Origin: Metellina segmentata
Lineage: Eukaryota > Arthropoda > Arachnida > Araneae > Tetragnathidae
Length of the DNA: 64,000 nucleotides
Direction of reading: 5' to 3'
NCBI GenBank assembly: GCA_947359465.1
Contig: OX375874.1
Span: 94,086,172-94,150,171, forward strand
Of the stretch, positions 12,470-22,128 are shown piece after piece. The notes beneath the pieces are model-generated. The model did not search any database. It was not told the origin of the DNA and worked only from the letters and a program-made list of their open reading frames with translations. The translations under genes were made by a program, and so were the position numbers. How positions within the stretch are numbered: the stretch's first letter is position 1; every line of letters begins with the position of its first letter.

Positions 12470-12943
12470 TTACAGTAATTGTTCAAAATTGCGTCCACCA
12501 GTATCGATACATGCTTGACAGCGTCGGTGGAGCGATTGGCGTACACGTTCAAAGATGCCTGGTATTTCACGCACACCTGCAGCAGCTACAGATAAGCGAG
12601 CGACGAGATCCTCATCTGAGTCAACTGGAGTCTCATAAACAAGATGCTTTAGATGTCCCCATAAAAAGTAATCGAGGCTCGATAAATCGGGAGATCGGGG
12701 TGGCCAAGGGACTGGTCCACCACGCCCAATCCATCGAGTACCAAACGTGGCATTCAGGTAATTCCGTACATCAATGCTGAAGTGTGCTGGCGCCCCATCG
12801 TGCTGAAACCACATGCGGTTACGAATGGCGATCGGAACATCATGCAGCAGTTGTGGTAACACTTCTTTCAGAAAAATAAGATAGCTTCCGCCAGTGAGCC
12901 GCGTGGGTAGTAAGTATGGGCCAATCAAAAAGTCGATGTTCAA
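12470..12943 (-). CDS. transposase, C-terminal half (IS630/Tc1/mariner superfamily)
   Basis: The 157-residue open frame holds the second part of a DDE-type transposase, the enzyme that cuts and joins the element ends. The motif WFQHDGAPAHF carries the second catalytic Asp. WPPRSPDLSSLDYFLWG carries the next acidic position, with 36 residues between the two Asp, longer than the 34 of classical mariner. The end NFEQLL is the natural C-terminus of the family. The N-terminal DNA-binding domains and the first catalytic Asp are missing because only about 70 bp separate this frame from the right terminal repeat. The Met at its start is probably internal. The protein cannot be an active transposase, though the lack of stops agrees with recent insertion. 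Confidence 0.88.
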   Translation of the reverse strand: MNIDFLIGPYLLPTRLTGGSYLIFLKEVLPQLLHDVPIAIRNRMWFQHDGAPAHFSIDVRNYLNATFGTRWIGRGGPVPWPPRSPDLSSLDYFLWGHLKHLVYETPVDSDEDLVARLSVAAAGVREIPGIFERVRQSLHRRCQACIDTGGRNFEQLL

Positions 12944-13011
12944 CAGCGGCTAGACATCTACTGCCCTCTACCGGCAATGATACCAACCGATCACTCCATT
13001 TCTCTTTCCTT

Positions 13012-13133
13012 TTATTTCCCCTGTTTACGCCTCACCGCGTCACTTGCGACTATACATTCCTATACAATAAATCATTGTTACAATGTCCTGTACCTACCAT
13101 TAAAGTTTGTACCATGAATTCGGGACCACCCTG
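13012..13133 (-). repeat. right terminal inverted repeat
   Basis: Reverse complement of 12293-12414 with one mismatch. It ends at CACCCTG next to the TA duplication. Confidence 0.95.
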
Positions 13134-13820
13134 TATACTTTAAAAGATAATTTTAAATCGTCGAAATATTTTTTTCCAATGGCCGGGTCACAGGAATATG
13201 ATACAAATAAAAAAAACAGTCAATCAGATATGCAAACTACAAAGAGAAGAACAAAACGATACAAAATACAAAATAGAACAAACAGAAACACTGAAAAGCG
13301 AGAAAGTCATGACAAAACCGTTTTGTCACCCCAAAAATATCTTCGCCCAAAACCAAAAGCTTCAGAGTTACCATGGAGTGCTTTCCAAAAATGCAAATTG
13401 GATCTACTCTTAGTTCATTTTATTCGCAGTTCGGGAAGAACCACTGCATAAAAGCCAATGAGCAGCAACGCAATCGTGGCTTGTCGTTGTAAATCTGTCA
13501 CTGCCTTTAGTCTTGATTTATCATATCTTGATCCTCAAAATATACGCATCCAAAACAAACAGGTCATCTTTTCTAAAGTTCGTGATTAAACCACGATGTG
13601 AAACATGAATTCAAATAATCAGAGCTTCCGCAATTGCTGCTCCAGTTGAACCTCGTTATCATGACTTAAAAAAAGTGGTGAAGTATATTGTTTTTAGTCT
13701 TCGGTTTTCCCCGTTTTCGTCACGGGTCATTTAGGGGGAAATCCCGAATAATGTCATCAGTTTCTAATCCCAAAGTTATAATTTTCTCTGGCTGATTACG
13801 TCGCTTCTAAGACTACGCGG
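13134..13820. other. unassigned sequence
   Basis: ORFs at 13107-13451 and 13198-13413 are Lys/Gln/Asn-rich readings of A-rich DNA in two overlapping frames, with no motif. No other feature recognised. Confidence 0.5.
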
Positions 13821-13975
13821 TAGGTAGTTGACTTTACGTCGCATTGGAGCAACACGACAGGTTATTGGCGACGGTCCGGGATCAAACCCTAACAGAAAGA
13901 TCCGATGACAACACTTCGTTACTTTGAACCACGTTCAAATGACGAGATTAAGACCTGATCTGGCACCCTACTCAT
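13821..13975 (-). mobile_element. SINE 3' part, interrupted
   Basis: Read on the minus strand: TAGGGTGCCAGATCAGG, GTCATTTGAACGTGG, GATCCCGGACCGTCGCCAATA, GTTGCTCCAATGCGACG. Upstream SINE body reappears at 14427-14460. An insertion or rearrangement therefore separates two parts of one SINE. Confidence 0.75.
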
Positions 13976-14426
13976 GGAGGTGAAATTATAAGTTGACTGA
14001 GCATTACTATTGATAGGAGCTTCAAAAAGTGTGACCAACATGCCGACTGGTAGTCACGTGACTGCTCAGAGAAAAATTGACTAAATTGACCGTTTTGGCA
14101 TTTTATCGCCTCACTTGACGATATCATATCCTATGACACATAAATATGGTGAATGCGCATTTCTATATAGTGGCGACGAAAATGGTGAAATCGCCAATCT
14201 ACTGCTATGTCGAGCGGACCAATCAGATGATGAATCAATGAATGGTCGTCTTCTTCCGTACCGTGGACCAATCAAATGATGAATGTTCGTTTCCTCCAGG
14301 CAGATGAAAGTAGCCTAAGGGTGATGTTACTACTAGATTTGAGTCAAATGTGTGTGTGGTTCTAGGCACATACAAAGTTACACACTATTCACTTTAATTT
14401 TGTATCTCCTCTATGACCCTCACGAA
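13976..14426. other. insert splitting a SINE; part shared with 49755-49885
   Basis: The block 14050-14180 matches 49755-49885 in ordered motifs (GTCACGTGACTG, TTTATCGCCTCACTTGACGA, TATCCTATGACAC, AATGCGCATTTCT). A dispersed, otherwise uncharacterised repeat is therefore present. An internal GGACCAATCA-ATGATGAAT motif occurs twice (14217 and 14269). No terminal inverted repeats were recognised. Confidence 0.5.
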
Positions 14427-14460
14427 TCCACTCTCCATTTCCACATCACGCCAACGTGAG
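14427..14460 (-). mobile_element. upstream piece of the interrupted SINE
   Basis: Minus strand reads CTCACGTTGGCGTGATGTGG then AATGGAGAGTGG, the body segment that lies just before GGTGCCAGCTCAGG in intact copies. It thus continues the fragment at 13821-13975 across the 450-bp insert. Confidence 0.7.
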
Positions 14461-14597
14461 AATATTCAAAGTTTACACAGTCACTTTTAAAGTAATACAA
14501 AACTTTTTTAATTGATATTACGGTATCAGACCAATTTTAATTTGTAGACATTTCTTTAATTACTTTAACTCTTGTGGTTGTCTCAATGAGGTATCAC

Positions 14598-14695
14598 GTT
14601 ATTAGCAAAGCTGATCAGATCCGGATCAACGAGATATTTCGTCATTACAAAAATTGATCAGATCTTGATGGAAGGGATATCTCGTCAAAACCACT
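14598..14695. repeat. two copies of a GATATCTCGTCA tandem motif
   Basis: Two units of about 50 bp contain TTAGCAAA-TTGATCAGATC then a GATATCTCGTCA-like block. The same unit recurs at 17312-17363 and 18119-18235, so it is a small dispersed tandem family. Confidence 0.7.
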
Positions 14696-15742
14696 TGAAG
14701 AGTTAAATATTTAAATTCGACAATCATCTGTTAATATCTAGAAATTATAACTAAAAACATAAGGAAACAAAGCATTATTCGCTCTATAATTACCAACATC
14801 GAACGTGCAATACTACTGGAGATTGCAAATACTTAACCCTTTGATTGGTGCTCTCTTAAATGGAACTAAAATAGACTGAGCAATAGGGAGTTTAGCGAAC
14901 CCCACCTCCTTGAAATGGTTAGGTCTAAATGTTCTACGTATATTAATTCTTCTAATGGTTTTAAATATTCTCGGACACGTGATAAATCTTTATCTACAAA
15001 TTTATTTTTCAAAAAATATTTTTAACACAGTGTCTTTTAAAGGGTTTAGCTGAAGTATGTAACTTATATTAAGAATAATTATACATTTTTATCCACATGA
15101 ACATGTAATTAAGTTTAAGAAACTTGAATTTTGTAGGTAAACATATACATAATGGTAAACGAAATAATGTTCGTTTACCATATGTGGAAGTTTTTCAAAG
15201 ATGTGTAGCGTGTGTTTCTTTCACAAATCAGTCATGTACGGATGCAATTGCAATCCATGCTATAGTAAGAAAAACTCCGTCTAAAGAACTCAATGCAGTA
15301 TTTTGGAAACGTATACCTAAATCAAAATAAAGCATCAAATGGGCTAAATACCGCTCTACCTTTGTCGAATAATTCATGAAAACTAAAGGAGTCACAATAA
15401 GAACTAGTGAATCGCTAAAAGAATCCTTCTTGACCTTTTCATTCTAAGGCGTCTTCACTCTTGTTCCCTTGGTGCGTTTTCCACATTAGCCTTTTAAAAG
15501 ATTCCCGAGTTTGTACTAATTTGCTTGAATGAAAAAGGCTTTGCTATACAGACTTCTGCACAAAGATTGGAAGGTAACAACAGCTTAGATATATCATACC
15601 CAAAAACAGAAATCATCCATAGAACATTAGCATCCACCAAATATGGTTATACTGTCACCTTCTATACGATCATTTTTATTACACAAACGTCAACCCTTAT
15701 TATACCGCCTACATTTTAGACTTGAATCTATATTAATATACT
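14696..15742. other. unassigned AT-rich sequence
   Basis: No supported feature. The reading frame at 15124-15330 lacks motifs, and the repeated TTCGTTTACCAT words near 15155-15185 form a short inverted repeat. Confidence 0.45.
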
Positions 15743-15936
15743 AGAGTGATCAAAAAGTATCTGGAATACTTCCTTTAAAATACATATAGAGTAGATATCG
15801 TCTGCAAACTTTTATCAAATTATTTTTACTACTTATATAAACATGTGGCAACAATCAGAGATTTATTTAATTTAATAATTTGAAAATAAATTTGTTTTTA
15901 GTGAGAGAATAATTTTCCCTTCGTTGATTTTCCAAA

Positions 15937-16158
15937 ATGTCGAATGTAATTGAGCAAAGAACATGCATTGAATTTTGTTTTCGCAATGGAATTTCTGCTA
16001 CCAACAGATTTGAAATGTCGCAAATAGCTTTTACAGACTGTTTATCAAAAACAATAGTATTTGTTTGGTATAAAAAATATCAAATAAAATTTAATAAAGA
16101 AGATAGAGAATCCGTCGTAGATGATTCGCGATCTGGTAGACCATTTCACTTTGACTAA
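15937..16158 (+). pseudogene. mariner transposase N-terminal domain
   Basis: The frame reads EQRTCIEFCFRNGISATN, QIAFTDCLSKTIVFVWYKKY, ESVVDDSRSGRPFHFD. This is the paired-type helix-turn-helix region, and RSGRP is the AT-hook-like linker of mariner transposases. The start MSNVIEQRT looks like the natural one. The frame stops at 16156-16158, and the following frame continues with DQHVNHVRELVLSDRRLT, so a frameshift inactivates the gene. Confidence 0.85.
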
Positions 16159-16224
16159 TGATCAACATGTGAATCATGTCAGAGAATTGGTGCTTAGTGA
16201 TCGTCGTTTAACAATGAGACATTA

Positions 16225-16600
16225 TTGAACAAGTTCATATATCATTCGTCGAAACTACAAGTCGGAAACGACCTGAATTGTGACGAGATGGTTTTGCAAC
16301 ACGATAATGAGCCTTCTCTCATTGCCATTATTACTCGTGAATTTTTGACAAAACATTCAATAAATGTGGCACCGTATTCACTAGTATGGCACCGTTTAAT
16401 TTTTTCTTATTTCCACGGGTGAAACACCCTCTTCGTAGTCACTGTTTTGAGTCCATTGATGCAATAAAAGAAAATCGATAACCCTGAAGGGGTTTCACAA
16501 AAACGACTATAAGGCATGTTTTGAGGATTGGAAAAACATTGTCAGTGCATTGAAGTCGGACGAGATTACTTTGATGGATATGCAAGAAATTTTGACCAAT
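16225..16600 (+). pseudogene. mariner transposase C-terminal remnants
   Basis: LQHDNEPSLIA (second catalytic Asp) is followed by FLTKHSINVAPYSL in one frame. Other frames then give LFPRVKHPLRSHCFESI-AIKEN and VLRIGKTLSVH, matching the order of a mariner C-terminus. Several frameshifts and stops break it. The region of the first catalytic Asp is absent, so an internal deletion joins the helix-turn-helix domain to this part. Confidence 0.8.
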
Positions 16601-16654
16601 AAATTGATACCTTTTGTTTTATGACAGCATTCCGGGAACTTCTTGATCACAGTA

Positions 16655-16655
<1 letters not shown>

Positions 16656-16729
<74 letters not shown>
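16656..16729. repeat. (TA)n(TG)n compound microsatellite
   Basis: About 56 bases of TA followed by about 17 of TG. It lies directly between the mariner right end and the inverted-repeat element starting near 16726, so insertions on both sides targeted or seeded the tract. Confidence 0.97.
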
Positions 16730-17004
16730 CTCAGATGGCAAAATGTTATAAGTCATTTTTTCATTTTTTTAATTTTTCGTGACAGCAATTTTAAGATTCA
16801 AGATTCAACATGTGGTTCTGTGGCTTTTGACTTATAACATTTTTTTCCACCTTTGTTTTCTTATAAGCTGAAAGAAAAAGACACGACATTTTGCCACCTT
16901 TTAAACACTAATAAAAAAGACTGCAGGATGGAACATGCTCAATTTTTTGGGAAAACTGACATTTTAATTCTCATCGACACGTAACATTTTTTCATCTGAG
17001 CACA
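16726..17004. mobile_element. putative MITE with TGTGCTCAGATG termini
   Basis: The left end TGTGCTCAGATGGCAAAATG matches the reverse complement of the right end (TGTGCTCAGATGAAAAAATG) over about 28 bp. Inside, GTTATAAGTC and GACTTATAAC form a second inverted pair. The interior does not code. The superfamily is unknown, and the target duplication is obscured by the microsatellite at the left edge. Confidence 0.55.
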
Positions 17005-17011
17005 GATATAT

Positions 17012-17095
17012 TCGTGTACACCCCGAGATTTGAACACATTGGCCGTGATATTGAGAGACATAGGATTAGCTGCCGACCACCAGGCCAATCCAAAG
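17012..17095 (-). mobile_element. tRNA-like SINE head remnant
   Basis: The minus strand reads GGCCTGGTGGTCGGCAGC (A-box side) and, 50 bases on, TGTTCAAATCTCGGGG (B box). This is the spacing of a tRNA-derived SINE head. No body matching the other SINEs follows. Confidence 0.5.
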
Positions 17096-17311
17096 TCACA
17101 GATTTCAAACAGATTAAATTAGATAAGCGAAGTGAAAGTAGTAAAGTGTTTTACTGTACCTTCAACTCCTTCCCTCTATAACATGAACTGAATTTAAATC
17201 TTGGGAATAAAAACTACTCTTAGAAAGCACTAATCAACTTTGCATACTACCCAATAAGGCTCATAATGCCAATACTCTTAACCCTCCTGGTATTTATCTC
17301 GAGTAGTTATC

Positions 17312-17363
17312 TCGTCACTAGAAAAATTGGACAAATCTTGATTTACAAGATATCTTTCGTAAT
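17312..17363. repeat. GATATCTCGTCA tandem unit, left part
   Basis: TTATCTCGTCACTAGAAAAATTGG then AAATCTTGATTTACAAGATATC. It continues at 18119-18235 after the hAT insertion. Confidence 0.7.
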
Positions 17364-18118
17364 TAGTAGGGCAACTTTTTGCAACAAATGCAACTTTTTT
17401 TTCACACGTTCTGCTCTGCATGTAAAGTACTAAAATCAAAATTCCTCCTACATGGGGTGTATTTTAAGTGAGTTATAATAGCAAAATAAATGCAACTTTT
17501 TAAAATTTAGCTTAAAATTAGTTAAAAGGTAATTAATATTTCATTTTTTGCCCTCTGAACCAACCCTTCGATCACGTGTGTCGAATCTTGCGAACGCCGA
17601 AGTATTGACGATCAAACAAGAAATTCATAGAAAGAAGGTGTCCTTCCCAACAGACGAAAATTAAATAAATGGTAAGAAGTACTTTAACACATTGGTTTGC
17701 ACTCTTGATAATTCAGAAAAAACTTGCGTAATAGACTGCAGAGTTTGCGAGGTGAGTGTCGATCATCAATATGTTGTTCGCCTGGTAGATGACGTTTTAA
17801 AATCTCTGAATGTTGAGCGAAAGGATTTTGCGCTTCTACTATCCGAGACAGAACATTATATGACAGCGGCTGGCTCAGGTTTTCAATGTTAAAGAAATTA
17901 CTGGCCAAGGATCGTTCATTTAACATTCTTCTGTATTTCAGTATGTATTATAATACTTTTGTACACGACTCTAAAATTGTCAATATATTTTGAATTTTTT
18001 TTATTTTTTACGAATATTTTATTTTAGAATTTACTGTATAAAAAATAAATGCAACTTTATTTCCATAAATGCAACTTTAGAGTATGATCAATGCAACTTT
18101 TCCCATGTTGCCCTACTG
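17364..18118 (+). mobile_element. hAT element with subterminal ATGCAACTTT repeats
   Basis: The left end TAGTAGGGCAAC and the right end, reverse-complemented CAGTAGGGCAAC, are hAT-style termini. The word AAATGCAACTTT recurs near both ends (17387, 17486, 18047, 18066, 18090), as expected for subterminal transposase-binding sites. Flanking octamers TTCGTAAT and ATCATATT agree at 5 of 8 positions, so the duplication is decayed. The same short tandem repeat lies on both sides, showing that the element landed inside it. Confidence 0.75.
17680..17891 (+). pseudogene. hAT transposase fragment
   Basis: The open frame reads NTLVCTLDNSEKTCVIDC, VVRLVDDVLKSLNVERKD, FALLLSETEHYMTAAG. It resembles hAT transposases around the second catalytic Asp, usually LLLSDAA-YM-AAG. 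Here that position reads SET, so the expected Asp is replaced by Glu. Only about 70 of roughly 600 residues remain, so the element depends on others. Confidence 0.7.
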
Positions 18119-18235
18119 ATCATATTTTAATCTCGTCATCATCGAAATATCGCAATATTGCTATAAGATATCTCGTCATCAGCAAAATTGGTCAGATCGT
18201 GATGGACGAGATATCTCGTCGAAACCAGTTGTGTA
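18119..18235. repeat. GATATCTCGTCA tandem units, right part
   Basis: Two to three units with ATCTCGTCATCA, AAATTGGTCAGATCGTGATGG and GATATCTCGTCGAAACCA. The last block matches the end of the 14598-14695 copy. Confidence 0.75.
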
Positions 18236-20134
18236 CTATGTGTACTATGTTTTCTCACAAAATCAAACCATAAAGATAATATTTTTATACTAATCTAAAT
18301 TAAAACACAGAACTTAAATGAGTTAGGTTTAAATTCTGAATGTATATCATGTATTTCAATCAATTACGCACATACATATTTTTTTTTTATTCTACTTCCT
18401 AGAATTTTGATAGCTCTAACAAAAAACGCAAGAAAGAAATATAATTTTATTAATCTCCTCTCCCTTGTTCAACTAAACAGAGAACACAATATTCCGTTGG
18501 ATTTTGTAGAATTGCACTGGGAAAAAATGACTCTAATCTTTCCAATTTTAGGCGCATCCCCTAAGGGTGAAGAGAAAGGTTATTGATATGCGAGCTATCG
18601 TCTCTTTTAAACTCTTTTCCTATTCTGCTGAAGAGCGAACGCCAGGTTAACGAACGGGGTTTTAATGACTGTTTTCAAGATCGTTTGTGAACGAGAATTA
18701 AGACTGTTCCAAAGGACTCATACTTTTGAGATATTGAATCTGTTTCAACTTTGTAAACATTTAACTAACTTAAGGCTTTGGAATTAGAAGTCGATAATCT
18801 TTAAATTTATTTTGTGTACTTGCCGATTTCAAAATGACGAATGTTTCAAAGAAAGAGAAACTAAATGGCAAAACAATAACGAAAATCGAATGGTTTTTTT
18901 TCACCTCTAGAAGCTTTCTCAGGCAAATGGGGCATCGAATCGACAATTTTGCATTCTTGTTCCGATTTCACCGGTCTGTGGGCCAGCAATTTCTCCGCAC
19001 GGAAGAAAGCTATCAAAGCATTCCATTGTTTTCGAATACCGCTGAGTTTCAAAATTCTATTTTCACATGAATGTTATTGTTTGCTATTGACACATGCGAA
19101 TCACTCTAAGAAAAGAATTTGTTGCGAGTTTTTTTTTCCTTTCCTGTTATCAAAGAATCAATAGAATGATTTTTTTGAATATTTCAATTTGGTATCCACT
19201 CTGATTTATTTCACAAAACAAAATATTTATACGTGTTTTATTTTGCACAAGTACTCGAAAGTTTTGCAGGAAAACCTTTGAGAATAACACTGAAATTTAT
19301 TGTTTTTTTTTTAAGTTTTTAAGTACATGTCAAATATTTTATTCTAAATGTATATTAACTTTTCAACTTCATATGTATCAACTTAAATTTCAAAGAGGTG
19401 ATTACATATTAACTGCAATTTTAGCCGATTTCTAGCTTGTGATTGATTTAATCTCAGCTTTTTGTCCTTTTTGTCATATGAGGAAATTAAATTAAGTTAT
19501 CATTTCCGGAGCTTAACAACGTAAGGGGATTAGATACAGATTTCTCTATATAAGAGATAGTTTGTTACAGATTGTATTCCACAATTAGAATTTTCGGGAA
19601 TCTCCTTCGACTCCTTAGTCGAAAATATACTAAACATAATTACATCAGTAGTTTGTTAATGCAGCTTTGTTTCAATTGTATTTAGCATTTTCCTCAAAGA
19701 TAGTGTCTACATCGATAAGAACTCCGAATTTACTTCGAAAGATATGCTTAGGTCATACGAAGCTCATCAGAAATCTTATTATCATTATGCCTGCTTCCAA
19801 AGGAATGAGGTTAATAACGAAATTAAATGAACCCTCATTCTAGAATTGCAAACAAGGGATACCGATGTTTTTTTTTTATATAGAATAGAAGTAACTATTG
19901 GTAATATATTGTACCATAATATTTTGTACACAAACAGCTTTCAGGAATAATATTGTTCAAAATCAGAACACAATAAATGAAAAGTAATAATAAACGAACA
20001 TTCTACAATTTTGAATGGAATGACACTGTTGCTAAAATAAGGCTCCTGATCTCTAAGGATGTCAACACTAATTTTTCTAAAAGCGAATTAGTACCAGTCG
20101 TAGTCGAAAGGTTAATATCACGAATTATTAAAGA
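18236..20134. other. unassigned AT-rich sequence
   Basis: Overlapping ORFs at 18834-19164 occur on both strands and lack recognisable motifs. No transposon ends, tRNA boxes or splice-bounded exons were supported. Confidence 0.5.
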
Positions 20135-20786
20135 CTAGGGGGCCCGCCCCCTGGTCGCTAACGCTCGCCAACCCCCGGAGGATTGCTTTGCAATCCTCAT
20201 TGGTTCGCTGCGCGAACATAAGCTCGCTTCACTCGCATCAATGAAGACATGTGTCCTAGCATAAGAGAATGTTTACAAAATATGATATTCCAAAAAAATA
20301 TTTTTCAAATCTAAATTTTTTTGCTGTTTTTCAGAAAATATATATACAGTACCTATGGAATCAGAATTCAAATGAATACTTTGAGCAAATTTGAATCTAA
20401 ACGTGATCGCTGATTTGGAAATTGAATACCCAGCATGTTGTTTGTGTGTATATTTACCCTTGCACTCGAGCCACCCACGCCTTTTTATCGAGTTTGTTGT
20501 CGAAAGTTGTAGTGCAAGCGTCTTGTTGAACTATAATTGTTGGCACTAAAAAGGATCTTTTTTTTTAAATGGCCCTGAAAAGATCCTACGCTTTCTTTGA
20601 ATTCTATTATTAACTGCAACAGCTTGACTAAAATTAAATTTTTTTCAATAAAATTTCATCCGATAACGCTATAAATTCAATGAAGCGCGAGGCTTCGTGA
20701 TAAACAAACAATCATACAATGTTGCCAAAACGCGATTACAAATAACGTCTTTTTTGCGTGCCACGTAAGAGAATTATATATATAGA
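20135..20786 (-). mobile_element. non-autonomous Helitron with clustered hairpins
   Basis: On the minus strand the element starts TCTATATATATAATTC at 20786 and ends CTAG at 20135. The flanking bases are A before and T after, which is the Helitron signature of insertion between A and T with no duplication. Just inside the 3' end lies the GC hairpin GGGGGCCCGCCCCC (6-bp stem). Two further perfect hairpins sit at 20178-20198 and 20203-20217. No helicase or Rep domain is encoded in the 652 bp. A related 3' end lies at 23076. Confidence 0.8.
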
Positions 20787-21557
20787 TCTGGAAAATTGTC
20801 AAGTATCAAAGCATATATCAAAGGTTGCGCTTATTTCGTACATGAAGAGATAATATAAGGAAACTTTGCATATAATTAATTTCATAATTAATATAGATAT
20901 GAAATTGTAAAATTAAGTTAACAGCAGGAACTTCCAAAATTGTACAATTATCTTTATTTTAACCACAATAGATGTAAGAGTAAAAATATCGTGACTTCAG
21001 TAATATATGATTCATGGAAATATATATGATTTCCTTTGAAACAACCTGTCCACACACCGGCACGTTTCTTTTCATATCTGTACCACAAATTATTCTTACA
21101 AATACATTATTATTACACTATATTAAATAAAAATAAAGATAGTAGTTTTCAGAGCATTGTTCGCCAAAATTAGTCAAGTCTGAAAAAATTTACTTTCAAT
21201 TCCAAGTTTAATTAGCTGGACAAAAATTTGAAAAGTCAAAAGTTTTTCTCCAGATGTACACTGTTGCTGATAATAAAGAAAGTGTAACGAGGAACACGGT
21301 TTTCTCTTATTTGCAGAATCCTTCTTAGTAGAATTTAAAAAAAATCGTGTGTGGACCGTGTAATCTGCCGTCATCTGAGTACCTAACCTTTCCAGGTAGC
21401 TCTGTTTTATCGTTTAGTTATCAAGATTAAAATCTCTCTCCTTTCTTATCCCTCAAACCATCCATGTTATCTGTAAAGCAATCCAAGTGGCTGTCAAAGA
21501 GTGGATGTCGATGATTCCAATGTAATCAAAATAAATTGTTTCGATAACCCATCCATA
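20787..21557. other. unassigned AT-rich sequence
   Basis: No recognised feature. The frame at 21174-21374 (minus) has no motif. Confidence 0.5.
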
Positions 21558-22126
21558 TGCACTGCCCTACAACAATGGACCGGACGCCAGTGGATTTGCA
21601 TAAAACCCGACTACTTGTTTGGGGGTGTTTTTCGTGGTATGGCCTGAGACCTTTGCATCTTGTTCCTGGTCAATTGAACACCGCCGCCTACATGAACATT
21701 TTGGACAATCGGGTTCTTTCTATGATCTGGCAATCTTATGGAATGGACGAATGTTACTTCCAGGACTACAACGCTCCATGTCATGTTGCAGCCTCTGTCA
21801 AGCAGTGGTATCAAGATACGGATGTAAAACGTCTTCCCTGGCTTACTCAGAGTCCCGACCTGAACCCCATAGAACATTTGTGGGACGAGTTAGAGCGACG
21901 TTTACGGACCAGGGAACCACGTCCGAAATCTACAACTGAGCTGGTGACATTCTTTCAGCAGGAATGGACACAAATACCCATAACTGTGTATCGAAACTTT
22001 GTTGAAAGTATGCCCAGAAGGGATGCTAGTGTAATTGCAGCACGTGGGGGACCATCCCCTATTAAAGCATGTATTATTTCCCTTATACCATCAAATTTTG
22101 CTGTCCGGTACATTATTGTAGAGTAG
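21557..22126 (+). CDS. Tc1-type transposase C-terminal half
   Basis: A nearly 190-residue open frame spans the whole mini-element. LLVWGCFSWYGLRPL opens the preserved catalytic part. CYFQDYNAPCHVAASVKQWY covers the second catalytic Asp, which reads Tyr here (QDYNAP, usually QDDNAP). SPDLNPIEHLWDELERR follows with the Glu 34 residues later, the DD34E spacing of Tc1. The C-terminus is VESMPRRDASVIAARGG. The helix-turn-helix domains and first Asp are absent. Loss of both Asp residues rules out catalysis. The open frame is probably inherited rather than selected. Confidence 0.85.
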   Translation: MHCPTTMDRTPVDLHKTRLLVWGCFSWYGLRPLHLVPGQLNTAAYMNILDNRVLSMIWQSYGMDECYFQDYNAPCHVAASVKQWYQDTDVKRLPWLTQSPDLNPIEHLWDELERRLRTREPRPKSTTELVTFFQQEWTQIPITVYRNFVESMPRRDASVIAARGGPSPIKACIISLIPSNFAVRYIIVE

Positions 22127-22128
22127 TG
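21558..22128 (+). mobile_element. Tc1 mini-element, copy 1
   Basis: The ends are inverted: left TGCACTGCCCTACAACAATG and, reverse-complemented, right CACTACTCTACAATAATG. TA flanks both sides (21556-21557 and 22129-22130). The 571-bp body holds only the C-terminal half of a Tc1 transposase. Copies of the same length and end points lie at 35142-35712 and 44896-45467. Confidence 0.85.

Larger units (their letters stand above)
12293..13133. mobile_element. IS630/mariner-like deletion element with 122-bp terminal inverted repeats
   Basis: The element is flanked by TA (12291-12292 and 13134-13135) and begins CAGGGTGGTCCCGAATTC. Its first 122 bases (12293-12414) are the reverse complement of its last 122 (13012-13133) with a single mismatch, so the copy is young. 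The 841-bp length is too short for a full transposase of about 340 residues. Only the C-terminal half is encoded (12470-12943, minus). It is therefore a non-autonomous deletion derivative, mobile only with help from a complete relative. A more decayed relative is at 44096-44799. Confidence 0.93.
15743..16652 (+). mobile_element. mariner relic with inverted termini
   Basis: The left end AGAGTGATCAAAAAGTATC and the reverse-complemented right end CTGTGATCAAGAAGTTCC are similar inverted termini. Each is flanked by TA (15739-15740 and 16653-16654). Mariner-like protein lies between them in pieces. At 910 bp it is shorter than a full mariner of about 1.3 kb, so the centre is deleted. Confidence 0.8.

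Noticed and set aside
12442..12780. Plus-strand 112-residue ORF
   Set aside because: It is the antisense shadow of the transposase frame at 12470-12943.
16643..16837. ORF with Tyr-Ile repeats
   Set aside because: Translation of the (TA)n(TG)n microsatellite.
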